Of a stretch of DNA of 64,000 nucleotides, positions 1 to 9,408 are shown piece by piece. Origin of the DNA: UBA7662 sp943369355. Lineage in GTDB: Bacteria; Bacteroidota; Bacteroidia; UBA7662. The notes beneath the pieces were generated by a model. That model was not told the origin of the DNA. It did not search any database and was given only the letters and a program-made list of their open reading frames with translations. The translations under genes and the position numbers were made by a program. Location: the NCBI GenBank assembly GCA_943369355.1, contig CALRMX020000003.1, positions 62,001 through 126,000 of the forward strand, written 5' to 3'. Numbering within the stretch: the stretch's first letter is position 1; the number at the start of each line of letters is the position of its first letter.

Positions 1-5
1 AACGT

Positions 6-1301
6 TCAAAGTAATCCCTGGCTAAGCACTTGGTTTTCGGCTTCCATCTCAATGACCTTTCGTGGGGCCAGAGCATCCACGACCTTATAAATGAAGTAAG
101 ACATAGCCATGGTGTACTCCGATACCATGAATACGGCAATCAATTGGATGATAAACAAATCCATTGAGCCTTCGATTAACCCACCTTTTTCGGCAAATAT
201 GCCAACAGCAATGAGTCCCCAAATGCCGCAGATCCAGTGTAAAGCATAGGTGTCGATGGCTGTTTTTATCGGTGAGTTAAACTTCCAGGGCAAGACCAAA
301 TAGCCAAAAACTGAAGCAAATACGCCGATAGCAAAACTCGACCCGTAACTAACTACTCCAGCGACGGGCGTAATGGCAATAAGCCCAGCAAAGGCTCCCA
401 AACAAGCGCTTTCTATACGTACTTTCTTGTTGCATACAATTTCCAAAAGCAACCACGTGAGCACCGATGCCGCCGACGACATGATGATGTTGACCACAGC
501 ATAAAGGCTATTATCTAAGGACCACTCTGTGACACCGCTGCTCAGGCTGAGCCAACCCACCCACAATAGACCCGTGCCTATCAAGACGGTTAAATTGCTA
601 CTTCGCGTATTCGATTTTAACTTTTTCGAAATTCCAACATTGTCAAAATACAAGCTACCGACCAGTACAGTAAATCCAGCTACAGTATGAACTACTGCAC
701 CACCGGCAAAATCAAAGGCACCAATACTATTTAAAATCCCTTCTGGATTCCAGAAAGCGTGCGCGATTGGACTGTATACAAAGAGTACAAAAAGAGCCAA
801 AGTGGCCATAAAAGCGCGAAAACTCATTTTATTCACCAAAAAAACAGTGAGGATCAAGGCTGCAATCAACAAGTGCTTGAGTTGGTACAATGCAAATACT
901 AGCAAGGGGACTTCGTCGCCAATGAGTTTATCGGCATAAGTGCCTACCCCGTTAAACATGAAAAACGTTTTTGGATTACCAATTATTCCGCCGAAGCTGT
1001 CTCCAAAAACCAAACTAAATCCAAAGAAAAACCAATAAAAAATAAGTATGCCAACAACACTTAAGGCCTTTATAAATGTCCGGTTAATGTTTTTGGTATT
1101 TTCAAGTCCACCGTAAAACATGACCATCCCTGGGATCATGCATATGCTCAGAATTATCGATACAACCATCCAGATGGTATAATCCGACCCCACAGGGCTC
1201 GTGCTCGCTGGGCGTACTCCTGGGAAAACGCTTGCACTGATACTCAGTGAGGCAAAAATCAAAAGGAACACAAACGCATAAACCTGATTGTATTTAATCA
1301 T
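6..1301 (-). CDS. amt: Ammonium transporter (Amt/MEP/Rh family)
   Basis: The 431-residue protein is a polytopic inner-membrane channel for ammonium/ammonia uptake. It opens with a cleavable-looking hydrophobic leader (residues 1-24), then about eleven membrane segments. The family's twin histidines are visible in GGAVVHTVAG and in ALHWICGIWG, corresponding to the pore histidines of E. coli AmtB. The stop codon is the last thing before the window edge, so the gene is complete. It is the third gene of a minus-strand cluster behind glutamine synthetase and glutaminase, with a 36-bp gap to the latter. No GlnK/PII gene is visible, but one could lie beyond position 1. Confidence 0.95.
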   Translation of the reverse strand: MIKYNQVYAFVFLLIFASLSISASVFPGVRPASTSPVGSDYTIWMVVSIILSICMIPGMVMFYGGLENTKNINRTFIKALSVVGILIFYWFFFGFSLVFGDSFGGIIGNPKTFFMFNGVGTYADKLIGDEVPLLVFALYQLKHLLIAALILTVFLVNKMSFRAFMATLALFVLFVYSPIAHAFWNPEGILNSIGAFDFAGGAVVHTVAGFTVLVGSLYFDNVGISKKLKSNTRSSNLTVLIGTGLLWVGWLSLSSGVTEWSLDNSLYAVVNIIMSSAASVLTWLLLEIVCNKKVRIESACLGAFAGLIAITPVAGVVSYGSSFAIGVFASVFGYLVLPWKFNSPIKTAIDTYALHWICGIWGLIAVGIFAEKGGLIEGSMDLFIIQLIAVFMVSEYTMAMSYFIYKVVDALAPRKVIEMEAENQVLSQGLL

Positions 1302-1337
1302 ATCTCCTCCTCTTTAAACCGATTGATAAATCTTGTA

Positions 1338-2957
1338 TTAATTCAATTTTAGCTGGTAATCTTGCAATGCGTTCACTACCTCATCGTGTTTACCTTTTCT
1401 TGCATCATCCAGAGGAGTATTGCCCCATCGATCTTTGGCGAGGATATTGGCTCCATTGCGAATAAGAAAATCGAGCACATTCATTCTTCCTTCTGAGGCC
1501 GCCAAATGCAAAGCCGTTCTACCGTCGTAATCGGCTGCATTGATGTCGACTCCCCGTGCAAAAAGATGCTGTATTTCCAACAAATCCCCTTCGCTCGCTG
1601 CCCAACATAAACTGATCACCCCATCAATCTTCGAATGATTTCGCCTCAGCCTTGGGTCTCGTTTGTTAGAAATAGTAGTTGTTAGGCTATCGTAATTGTG
1701 AAAGTTAAATCGGCTAACGAGCTCTTTACAGAATTCAATTCCACGAACTGTATTGCCTAAATTATCCAAGCGGGGCGACCATATAGCAATTCCCATCAAA
1801 TTGGGAATCACCAACATGAGCCCGCCTCCCACCCCACTTTTGGCCGGTAAACCAATGGTGAAGGCAAACTCTCCGGAAAAATCATACATGCCACATGAAT
1901 TCAATAGCGACAAGCAATTTTTTACCGTATTGGGTTGAAAAACTTGTTCACGGGTTACTGGGCAATTTCCTGCATTGGCTAATGTTGCAGCAGTTACTGC
2001 TAATGCCTCCGTATTCATTTCGATAGAGCAACATTGAAAATAAAATTCCAAGGTATTCGTGAGATTGGTATGCTCCGGAAAGGCGTGATTTTCACGCATG
2101 AAGTACCCTAGAGCAAAATTTCGATCCGCTGTTTCGCGCTCCGAGAGGTATACCGAGTTATTGAACCCCACTTTCCGACTGTTACCACTCAGACGTTTCC
2201 AAGCGTTTAATACGTAATCAAACCTATCGGCCATGTCGTATTTGGGCTTGATGAGCGAGCACGACATAATTGCGCCCGCATTAATCATCGGATTGTGCGG
2301 CAACCCCTTACTGTTGAGCATTAGTCCGTTGAAACCGATTCCGCTCGGTTCTCGGCCAATGTGTTGATGTACCTTATCTTCACCGTGCTCTTCCAACACC
2401 AAACAGTAATTAATGGGCTTAGATACCGATTGAATACAAAATCGTTCTTGATGATCACCAATCGAAAACTTTTGTCCGTCGATAGTACATACCGAAACCG
2501 CATAAAATTCAGGGTTAACCCGAGCCAATTGGGGAATGTAGGTGGCTACATCTCCGGATCTATTTTGCTTTGTTGACTGGAATATTTCCTCGATTTCATC
2601 ACCAAAATCCTTGAAATTGGGGATGATTAAATTTCCCTGAATCGCATTTTTAATTAGGTTGCCTTGACTAAAACGTACAATGCTTTTAAACCGGTTAAAA
2701 TCGATGGCTGTTTGATTAGCTACGTTCAATTCAGTAGGGTTCAACCGGAGGCGAGGGTCTTTTTCCTCGATGCCCATGGTCTTAAGTACCGTCAACAATT
2801 CACTTAAGTAGAAATACCCCTTTTTTTGCTTGTCGATACAATCAAATAAATACTGATACTCTAGCTCAGCGAGCTCATTCAAACTTACTTCAGCACCAAA
2901 TTTGGGAAAACCGACTTCTTCAAAGGTTTTATCGTTCGTAACATTTCTTTTTGCCAT
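1338..2957 (-). CDS. glsA: Glutaminase with C-terminal ankyrin repeats
   Basis: Hydrolyses glutamine to glutamate and ammonia in the cytoplasm. The 539-residue protein has three parts. Residues about 30-115 form an EF-hand-like helical region similar in arrangement to eukaryotic kidney-type glutaminase. The beta-lactamase-fold glutaminase domain (about 120-425) shows the catalytic S177-V-S-K180, then NPMINAGAI, SERETADRN and AKSGVGGG. Residues about 445-535 hold ankyrin repeats (ADYDGRTALHLAASEG, KDRWGNTPLDDA). Typical bacterial glutaminases have only about 310 residues, so the extra domains are notable. It starts 12 bp after the glutamine synthetase stop, so the two opposing enzymes are probably co-transcribed. 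Confidence 0.95.
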   Translation of the reverse strand: MAKRNVTNDKTFEEVGFPKFGAEVSLNELAELEYQYLFDCIDKQKKGYFYLSELLTVLKTMGIEEKDPRLRLNPTELNVANQTAIDFNRFKSIVRFSQGNLIKNAIQGNLIIPNFKDFGDEIEEIFQSTKQNRSGDVATYIPQLARVNPEFYAVSVCTIDGQKFSIGDHQERFCIQSVSKPINYCLVLEEHGEDKVHQHIGREPSGIGFNGLMLNSKGLPHNPMINAGAIMSCSLIKPKYDMADRFDYVLNAWKRLSGNSRKVGFNNSVYLSERETADRNFALGYFMRENHAFPEHTNLTNTLEFYFQCCSIEMNTEALAVTAATLANAGNCPVTREQVFQPNTVKNCLSLLNSCGMYDFSGEFAFTIGLPAKSGVGGGLMLVIPNLMGIAIWSPRLDNLGNTVRGIEFCKELVSRFNFHNYDSLTTTISNKRDPRLRRNHSKIDGVISLCWAASEGDLLEIQHLFARGVDINAADYDGRTALHLAASEGRMNVLDFLIRNGANILAKDRWGNTPLDDARKGKHDEVVNALQDYQLKLN

Positions 2958-2969
2958 CTTGATTTCTTA

Positions 2970-5174
2970 TTAATGGATGTTCAAGAGCTCCCTGTATTTT
3001 GGCATCGACCACAACTTGTCTTCAATAATCAGTTCTAGTACATCGGCACTAATTCGTATTTCATCAAATAGTGGTTTAACCAAATCGGCCATTTGAAATG
3101 CAGCGTCAGTCGCATTTTCCTTTCCGTGCATTACATTCAGTTCGAAATCAATTTTTTTGACGCGCAGTTTGATATTCTCGATATGATTCAGAATTTCCTC
3201 AATGTCGGCCTTGATCCCCGAGGCATGTTTATCTAAACCAATTTCGATGAGCCCTTTATGTGCATGAATCAGCTTAGCTACTTGATTTTGTGCATCAGCA
3301 ATAATTTGTGTAGAAGCTACTTCTTTTATGATTTCAGCCTCAATCTCCAATTTTTTAACATATTCCTCCATGAACACTTCATAACGCGCACTCACCTCTC
3401 GTTCATTCAAAACATTGTGTTTTACAAATAAATCGATGTTCTTTTTCAGTCGTAAAGCTTGCAATGCCTCGGGGGTACGTCGATGGTTCGAAAGGCCTCG
3501 CTTTTTCGCTTCTATTTGCCACTCCTCTGCATATCCATTTCCATTAAAAATTATCCGCTCGCTTTCTACCAAATACCTTTGTAGTACTTGCACAATGGCT
3601 TTTTCTAACGGTGTCTTTTTTTGAAGTAAACTGTCGACATCCTTTTTAAAATCGGCCAATTGATTAGCCACTGCTGTATTCAGTACCATCATCGCAAATG
3701 AACAGTTGGCTGAAGATCCTACTGCACGGAATTCAAATTTATTACCCGTAAAAGGGAAGGGTGATGTGCGGTTTCGATCGGTGTTGTCGAGTTGAATCTC
3801 GGGTGTTTTGGGGATGTTTAACCCTAATCCGTTCGTTGCTCCATCCGATTGATGGTGTAAGCCTATTTGCTTAAACTTCTCAAGAACTTGTTCGATAGTA
3901 GCGCCAGTGAAGACAGAAATGATGGCCGGTGGCGCTTCATTTGCTCCCAAGCGATGATCGTTGCCTGTACTTGCAATACTAGCGCGAATCAATTCTTCGT
4001 GCGTATTGATGGCTTTGATGATGTTGATGAAAAAGGTTAAAAACTGGAGGTTGCTTCCTGGATTTGCACCCGGCGACAGGAGGTTTTTTCCTTTGTTTGT
4101 GGCCATCGACCAATTGTTGTGCTTTCCACTTCCATTCACTCCTGCGAATGGCTTTTCATGAAACAAAACCTTCATGCCGTGCCGTTTTGCGATTCGGTTC
4201 ATCACATCCATTAAAAGTAGGTTGTGATCTACAGCTACATTCAGCTCTTCAAACATGGGAGCGCACTCAAACTGATTGGGAGCGACTTCGTTGTGCCTGG
4301 TGAGCACTGGAATACCCAGTTTTAAGGCTTCTTGCTCAAAATCTACCATAAAGCTTTGAACCCTTTCTGGTATGGTGCCAAAATAATGGTCTTCTAATTG
4401 CTGCCCTTTTGCTGCTTTGTTACCAAAGAGTGTACGGCCTGTGGCAATAAGATCAGGCCTTTGTTTGAGTAGTCCCGCATCTACCAAAAAATACTCTTGC
4501 TCCCATCCAAGTGTAGCAATCACATATTCAACTTCGTTGTCGAAGTACTTGCACACTGCGGTTGCAGTTTCATCGAGTAATGCAGCAGATTTAAGTAGCG
4601 GAGTTTTGTGATCGAGCGACTCGCCCGTATACGATATAAATACCGACGGAACGTACAAGGTACGGCCAGCATCGGTTTTTAGAATAAAAGCAGGTGACGA
4701 CGCATCCCAGATGGTATAGCCACGCGCCTCAGAAGTGTTACGCAAACCTCCACTCGGAAAGCTCGACGCATCGGGCTCACGTTGAATGAGCTCGGCGGCC
4801 GAGAATCCTTCGATACCCCGAATCAATACGTCGTGCGAAGGTTTGAAAAATGCATCGTGTTTCTCGGCCGTGGCGCCAGTAAGTGGTTGAAACCAATGCG
4901 TAAAATGGGTAGCACCCATGTCAAGTGCCCACCGTTTTAATCCTTTGGCCACACTTTCTGCTGTTGAATAAGCAATATTTTTCCCGCGTCGGATGCTGTC
5001 AAGTAAATCGTAATACGGTGCTTCTGCGATATACTCTTTCATGACGCTATGCGTAAAAACGTCACTGGCAAAAATGTCAGAGATTTTCTTTCCCTCATGC
5101 ATGCCATTCAGGTCGCCATTTTTCGGACCGCGTAAGGTCCCGATTTCTCCAGATTTGAAGCGAATTTGTTCCAT
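2970..5174 (-). CDS. glnN: Glutamine synthetase type III
   Basis: ATP-dependent ligation of ammonia to glutamate. At 734 residues it has the size of the GSIII class common in Bacteroidota rather than the roughly 470 residues of GSI. Recognisable catalytic stretches include ATLGWEQEYFLVD, NEVAPNQFECAPMFEE, HEKPFAGVNGSGKHNNWS and RNRTSPFPFTGNKFEFRA. It leads the nitrogen cluster with glutaminase and Amt downstream. The N-terminus is well supported: FKSGEIGTLRGPKNGDLNGM runs directly from the chosen ATG. A small unknown ORF sits just upstream in the same direction. Confidence 0.97.
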   Translation of the reverse strand: MEQIRFKSGEIGTLRGPKNGDLNGMHEGKKISDIFASDVFTHSVMKEYIAEAPYYDLLDSIRRGKNIAYSTAESVAKGLKRWALDMGATHFTHWFQPLTGATAEKHDAFFKPSHDVLIRGIEGFSAAELIQREPDASSFPSGGLRNTSEARGYTIWDASSPAFILKTDAGRTLYVPSVFISYTGESLDHKTPLLKSAALLDETATAVCKYFDNEVEYVIATLGWEQEYFLVDAGLLKQRPDLIATGRTLFGNKAAKGQQLEDHYFGTIPERVQSFMVDFEQEALKLGIPVLTRHNEVAPNQFECAPMFEELNVAVDHNLLLMDVMNRIAKRHGMKVLFHEKPFAGVNGSGKHNNWSMATNKGKNLLSPGANPGSNLQFLTFFINIIKAINTHEELIRASIASTGNDHRLGANEAPPAIISVFTGATIEQVLEKFKQIGLHHQSDGATNGLGLNIPKTPEIQLDNTDRNRTSPFPFTGNKFEFRAVGSSANCSFAMMVLNTAVANQLADFKKDVDSLLQKKTPLEKAIVQVLQRYLVESERIIFNGNGYAEEWQIEAKKRGLSNHRRTPEALQALRLKKNIDLFVKHNVLNEREVSARYEVFMEEYVKKLEIEAEIIKEVASTQIIADAQNQVAKLIHAHKGLIEIGLDKHASGIKADIEEILNHIENIKLRVKKIDFELNVMHGKENATDAAFQMADLVKPLFDEIRISADVLELIIEDKLWSMPKYRELLNIH

Positions 5175-5223
5175 GGATGATGTTCTCGTATTTAGGTTTT
5201 GACTTAGTTTTCAGTTATCAGTG

Positions 5224-5460
5224 TTAATCTTGTAATATTCTTTCGTAAGCCTTCACTAGGTTTTCCTTTTCCTCCGTCGTACCAAGAGGCTGAGCGGTAA
5301 GGTTTAGTAGATTCACTCGTGAGCACCACTGCGTAAGTTTCAGGAACCATTGGAAGCCACCGACTCTTGCCCCTGATCGTTCGTTGCCAACCACTAGGTG
5401 ATCGCTGCTGCCTTTAGCGTGATGTACCTTTAAGCCCTGTGATGTAAGCGTGTTGCTCAT
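5224..5460 (-). CDS. Small hypothetical protein upstream of glnN
   Basis: A 78-residue ORF on the same strand as, and 49 bp upstream of, the glutamine synthetase gene. It has a polar composition with no signal peptide, membrane segment or metal-binding motif. I do not recognise a family. Its position as a possible first gene of the nitrogen cluster is the only argument for it being real; it could be a chance ORF in the leader of glnN. Confidence 0.35.
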   Translation of the reverse strand: MSNTLTSQGLKVHHAKGSSDHLVVGNERSGARVGGFQWFLKLTQWCSRVNLLNLTAQPLGTTEEKENLVKAYERILQD

Positions 5461-6130
5461 TGATTGAATGGTTCAGCTTGGTAAGCTTTTATTTCGGTAG
5501 GTCATTGCAGGAGGCATGGAAACAAGCACCAGTTTCTCCTACCGCTTGTTGTCAAAACTAGCCGCAACTGACGACAGCCAAATCATGACATCTTTGATAC
5601 ACTTAAAAATTAATTCTGAAAAATTCGCGTAATCCAGCACTAGCTAAAAACCGCCCCCAATTGCCATTATTCAAAGGTTTTCACCCTGAATTACCCTATC
5701 CTCTGCGAGGGCTTACTACAAAATCTTATTCCATTTGAGGCCGGAAAACTATGACTAAAGGCATGACATTGGCCTCAACCTTAAACTTAACTTTCCTGTT
5801 GTTGAACGCGAATTGAGCCGTACATGAAAAGGATTTATCTTGTACCTCAAGCGGTCGACCAGTCGAGAAAGCAGCGCCGTTTCACTCCTCACTCGCAAAA
5901 ACGGTAGCGCACACGACTTTATCCATATCCGATTTAGCCGATGCAGCTAACCGCCCATGGTGAGGAATTGGTAGAGACTTTTATTCGGATGAAATTTAAA
6001 CGCTTTGACTTTTGCATGCTTGCTAGTGCACGCCATGCAAGCAAGCTATTTTCCTCAAATGCCTCTACCGCCGTACATGGCAATTCCTGTCAACCCATTC
6101 ACCTACCCCTAAAATTTAATATTTTGCGGC
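5461..6130. other. 670-bp intergenic region, no gene found
   Basis: The region separates the divergent nitrogen cluster and thioesterase gene, so it should hold promoters for both. I see no convincing coding frame; a 68-codon plus-strand frame overlapping the thioesterase start lacks any family feature. A short hairpin (GCTTGC at 6018-6023 with GCAAGC at 6037-6042) is the only structure noted. Codon-like composition is absent and the stretch may contain decayed sequence. Confidence 0.5.
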
Positions 6131-6538
6131 ATGGATGTCCGCTTTGAGCTACAACTGTCGGTGCATGCCGACGATATCGACGGCCTGGGCCATGTAAACA
6201 ATGTGGTGTACCTGCGTTGGGTGCAGGAGGTGGCAGCAGCGCATTGGTCGCAATTGAGCACTCCACAGCAGCGAACGGAACTGGCTTGGGTGGTGCTGCG
6301 TCACGAAATCGACTACCACGCTCCTGCCTTGCCGGGCGACACGATCGTAGCCACCACCTGGGTGGAAGGCTGGAAAGGCGTACGCTCAGAACGTAGGGTA
6401 CAACTCCACGAGCGCAGTAGCGGTAAACTGCTGGCCGAAGCCAAAACCATCTGGGTGTTGCTCGACGCCCAAACTCGCCGCCCGAAACGTATCGAAGATG
6501 CGCTCGGCGGTCTGCTCACCGGCGCGAAAGAGGCCTGA
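6131..6538 (+). CDS. Acyl-CoA thioesterase, hotdog fold (YbgC/FadM-like)
   Basis: A 135-residue single hotdog-domain protein predicted to hydrolyse acyl-CoA thioesters in the cytosol. The diagnostic stretch DIDGLGHVNNVVYLRW near residues 15-30 carries the catalytic Asp and the HVNN pattern of the 4-hydroxybenzoyl-CoA thioesterase/YbgC group. Later residues (RHEIDYHAPALPGD, RVQLHERSSGKLLAEAKTIWVLLD) fit the family beta strands. The substrate cannot be told from sequence. It stands alone, followed by the separately promoted cold-shock gene. Confidence 0.88.
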   Translation: MDVRFELQLSVHADDIDGLGHVNNVVYLRWVQEVAAAHWSQLSTPQQRTELAWVVLRHEIDYHAPALPGDTIVATTWVEGWKGVRSERRVQLHERSSGKLLAEAKTIWVLLDAQTRRPKRIEDALGGLLTGAKEA

Positions 6539-6595
6539 AAAGTCTACTTTCTATCATTTTTCGGTGAATCTTTTTTACAAATCGGTAAAAAGGCC

Positions 6596-6624
6596 TTGTT
6601 ACACCAATTAAAAGCCTACCTTTA
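6596..6624 (+). promoter_or_regulatory. Bacteroidota-type promoter for the cold-shock gene
   Basis: A TTG at 6596-6598 is followed after 18 bp by TACCTTTA at 6617-6624, close to the Bacteroidota consensus TTTG/TAnnTTTG. The box lies about 32 bp before the csp start codon, so the expected 5' leader is short. Confidence 0.5.
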
Positions 6625-6655
6625 ACGCTTCATCAACATCATTATCATCATCAAC

Positions 6656-6847
6656 ATGAAAGAAGGCATTGTAAAGTTCTTCAATGAAACTAAAGGTTTC
6701 GGTTTCATCAAGGACAACGCTTCCGACAAGGAGTACTTCGTACACGCAACCGGTTTGGTCGACAAAATCAAAGACGGCGACAACGTGGAGTTCGAATTGG
6801 AAGAAGGTCGTAAAGGTTTGAACGCAGTGAAAGTAAAGCGCGTATAA
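6656..6847 (+). CDS. Cold-shock domain protein (CspA family)
   Basis: A 63-residue nucleic-acid-binding beta barrel that acts as an RNA chaperone. Both RNA-binding motifs are visible: KGFGFIKD (RNP1) and EYFVHAT (RNP2). The length is slightly below the usual 66-70 residues, but the start MKEGIVKFFNETKGFGF is the canonical beginning of the family. It has its own promoter and a strong terminator directly downstream, so it is monocistronic. The family may act in cold shock or as a constitutive homologue; nothing here separates these. Confidence 0.96.
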   Translation: MKEGIVKFFNETKGFGFIKDNASDKEYFVHATGLVDKIKDGDNVEFELEEGRKGLNAVKVKRV

Positions 6848-6874
6848 CGCTACACCCATACCGTTTAATGAACC

Positions 6875-6904
6875 AAAAACCCCGAATGTTTCGGGGTTTT
6901 TTCG
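6875..6904 (+). terminator. Rho-independent terminator of the cold-shock gene
   Basis: Perfect 12-bp stem (AAAAACCCCGAA at 6875-6886 with its complement at 6890-6901), TGT loop, and a run of T residues, 27 bp after the csp stop codon. Confidence 0.92.
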
Positions 6905-6931
6905 TTAATTGCCATCTCCAAACCCCAAACC

Positions 6932-7867
6932 ATGCAAACCGTTCTCGGCGCCGGCGGCCCTATCGCCAACATCATCGCGCGCAGTCTCCCCGATTATTGC
7001 GAACGTATACGGCTGGTGAGCCGTAATCCGAAGGCGGTAAACCGAGGCGATGCGCTCTTTGCCGCCGATTTACTGCAACCCAAGCTGGTAGATGCAGCAG
7101 TTGCTGGCTCCGAAGTCGTTTACCTGTGCCCCGGCTTGTTGTACAAAAGCAGCGTATGGGAGCAGCAGTGGCCGGTGGTGATGCAAAATACCATCAACAG
7201 CTGCGAAAAATTTGGTGCCCGCTTGGTGTTTTTCGATAATGTGTATGCCTACGGCCAAGTTGCGGGCGAGATGACCGAAAGCACTCCCTTTAATCCTTGC
7301 TCTCGCAAAGGTGAAGTCCGTGCCAAAATCGCCACCCAGCTACTCGACGCCATGCAGCAAGGCCGCGTGGAGGCACTCATTGCCCGCTCGGCCGACTTCT
7401 ACGGTCCAGCTACCGCCTACTCCATGCTCACTTTCCTGGTGTTCGACAACCTCAACAAAGGCAAAGGCACCCAGTGGATGATCCGCACCGACCTGCCACA
7501 CAGCTTTACGTATACCCCCGACGCCGGACAAGTAACCGCCCTGCTGGGCAATACCCCCGAAGCTTTCGGTCAAACCTGGCATCTGCCCACCGATCCAGCA
7601 CCTTGGACTCCTGCACAGTTTATCGAAGAGGTACAACGCGCCTACGGAAATACCGGTAAACCCATGGTATTGGGCAAAGGCATGATGAAGTTGCTGTCGT
7701 GGTTCATCCCCGTATTGCGGGAGACGCTCGAAATGCAATACCAAAACGAGCAGCCTTACCATTTTAGCAGCGCCAAAATTTTGAACGAGCTCGAGATCCC
7801 ATTCACCCCTTACGCTCGAGGCTTGAAAGAAACCATACAGCATTACCAGGCGCTTCGTAAAAAATAG
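6932..7867 (+). CDS. NAD(P)-binding extended SDR / epimerase-like protein
   Basis: A 311-residue Rossmann-fold protein. The N-terminal nucleotide-binding loop reads VLGAGGPIANIIARSL, followed by a dinucleotide-fold pattern (RLVSRNP, DAAVAGSEVVYLCPG). The active-site area FFDNVYAYGQVAGEMTE carries a Tyr in the right region but not a textbook YxxxK. The C-terminal half resembles NAD-dependent epimerase/dehydratase proteins that act on small substrates. The substrate is unknown. It lies 35 bp upstream of the photolyase gene in the same direction and may be co-transcribed with it. Confidence 0.8.
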   Translation: MQTVLGAGGPIANIIARSLPDYCERIRLVSRNPKAVNRGDALFAADLLQPKLVDAAVAGSEVVYLCPGLLYKSSVWEQQWPVVMQNTINSCEKFGARLVFFDNVYAYGQVAGEMTESTPFNPCSRKGEVRAKIATQLLDAMQQGRVEALIARSADFYGPATAYSMLTFLVFDNLNKGKGTQWMIRTDLPHSFTYTPDAGQVTALLGNTPEAFGQTWHLPTDPAPWTPAQFIEEVQRAYGNTGKPMVLGKGMMKLLSWFIPVLRETLEMQYQNEQPYHFSSAKILNELEIPFTPYARGLKETIQHYQALRKK

Positions 7868-7902
7868 TCAAAACACCCGAACTGCTCTGCTGTTGTAGAG
7901 GC

Positions 7903-9408
7903 ATGCAGCTGGTTTGGTTCAAACGCGATTTACGGATACACGACCATGCACCCCTTGCCGCCGCTATAGCCACCGGTGAGCCGGTGCTGCTTTTGTACGT
8001 GCACGAACCCGAACTCGAAACCCTGCCCATGCATGCCCCACGGCATTTTGCCTTTGTATGGCAGTCGTTGTGCGACATGCAGCTGCGCCTCGCTCCCCAC
8101 GGATTTACGCTTTGGGTGGTGAGCGGCGAACCCCTCGCACTTTTCGACGCGTTGCACCAGCAGCTGCCCATACGCGGCTTGTGGAGTCACGAAGAGATAG
8201 GTGTGGCCGCCACCTATGCCCGCGACAAGGCCGTGGCCCGCTGGTGCAGGAAGCTGGGCATCCCGTGGACCGAATTCCCCACCAACGGCGTGGTACGGGG
8301 ATTAAAACAGCGCGACAACTGGAATAAACACTGGTTTGGCGTGATGGAAAGTCCGCAGCAGCACCCTAACTGGCAGCTTGCTCGTGCCGCGCAACTCCCC
8401 GAAGCGCTGGCCGAACGCTGGTTGCAGCTGCCCTACCCCACTGCCTTGCGTACAACTGAACCTGGCTTGCAACCCGGAGGCGAAGTGGCGGCCCACCGTT
8501 ACCTTAGCAGTTTTTTGGCCGAGCGGCACCTCAACTACAGCAAACACATCAGTAAACCCGCCGAAAGTCGACGCAGCTGCAGTCGGCTCAGTCCTTACCT
8601 CGCTTGGGGCAACCTCAGCATGCGGCAAGTGTATCAGTCTACGCGGCAGCAACAGCAGGCCGGAGGACGCTCGCGTGCCCTCAGCAGTTTCCTCTCGCGC
8701 CTGGTGTGGCATTGCCACTTTATCCAGAAGTTTGAAAGCGAAAGCCGGCTCGAGTTCGAGAACATGAACCGCGCCTTCGACCACATACGCACCCAGTGGG
8801 ACGAAAGTCTTTACCTGGCTTGGGAAACGGGCCGCACCGGTTTGCCGTTGGTAGATGCCTGCATGCGCTGTGTGACACAAACCGGCTACCTCAACTTTCG
8901 CATGCGGGCCATGCTGGTGAGCTTCCTCACCCACCACCTTTGGCTCGACTGGAAACGTGGGGCGGATTTCCTCGCACGGCAATTTCTCGACTTTGAGCCC
9001 GGCATTCACTACCCCCAGTTTCAGATGCAGGCTGGGGTGATGGGCATCAACACCATACGCACCTACAACCCGGTGAAGCAGGCCATGGACCACGACCCCG
9101 AGGGCCATTTTGTACGGCAATGGGTACCGGAATTGGCCGAGCTGCCTGTTCCTTTGTTATTTGAACCGTGGAAGATGACCGAGATGGAGCAGCTGAGCTA
9201 CCGTTGCCGCATTGGGCACGACTATCCGCAGCCTGTGGTAGATCTGAAAGTTGCCGCCGCACGAGCCCGCGAAGGACTTTGGGGCACCAAAAAGAGCGAG
9301 GCAGCACGCGTTGAAAACAAACGTATTTTGGCTACTCACGTCAAAAGCCGCATGCGCAGGTTTAAGTCGTCGAGTGCGCAGCTGCCCCCCGAGGAGGTAG
9401 ATACATGA
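7903..9408 (+). CDS. Photolyase/cryptochrome family flavoprotein
   Basis: A 501-residue protein. The N-terminal antenna/photolyase domain starts LVWFKRDLRIHDHAPL. The C-terminal FAD-binding domain includes LNYSKHISKPAESR, SRLSPYLAWGNLS and GLPLVDACMRCVTQTGYLNF. Where CPD photolyases usually read NNGNWQW, this protein has PGIHYPQFQMQAG followed by GINTIRTYNP, so it belongs to a divergent subgroup. I cannot say whether it repairs DNA or senses light. Its stop codon overlaps the start of the DUF2256 gene. Confidence 0.9.
   Translation: MQLVWFKRDLRIHDHAPLAAAIATGEPVLLLYVHEPELETLPMHAPRHFAFVWQSLCDMQLRLAPHGFTLWVVSGEPLALFDALHQQLPIRGLWSHEEIGVAATYARDKAVARWCRKLGIPWTEFPTNGVVRGLKQRDNWNKHWFGVMESPQQHPNWQLARAAQLPEALAERWLQLPYPTALRTTEPGLQPGGEVAAHRYLSSFLAERHLNYSKHISKPAESRRSCSRLSPYLAWGNLSMRQVYQSTRQQQQAGGRSRALSSFLSRLVWHCHFIQKFESESRLEFENMNRAFDHIRTQWDESLYLAWETGRTGLPLVDACMRCVTQTGYLNFRMRAMLVSFLTHHLWLDWKRGADFLARQFLDFEPGIHYPQFQMQAGVMGINTIRTYNPVKQAMDHDPEGHFVRQWVPELAELPVPLLFEPWKMTEMEQLSYRCRIGHDYPQPVVDLKVAAARAREGLWGTKKSEAARVENKRILATHVKSRMRRFKSSSAQLPPEEVDT

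Noticed and set aside
5941..6147. 68-codon plus-strand ORF before the thioesterase
   Set aside because: It overlaps the thioesterase start in another frame and lacks any family feature or plausible leader.
6541..6655. Cold-shock RNA thermosensor in the csp leader
   Set aside because: The mapped -7 box leaves a leader of only about 25-30 bases, too short for the long structured leader of cspA-type thermosensors.
8302..9120. Long minus-strand ORF (272 codons) inside the photolyase gene
   Set aside because: It is antisense to clear photolyase motifs and has no family features of its own; a codon-bias shadow.
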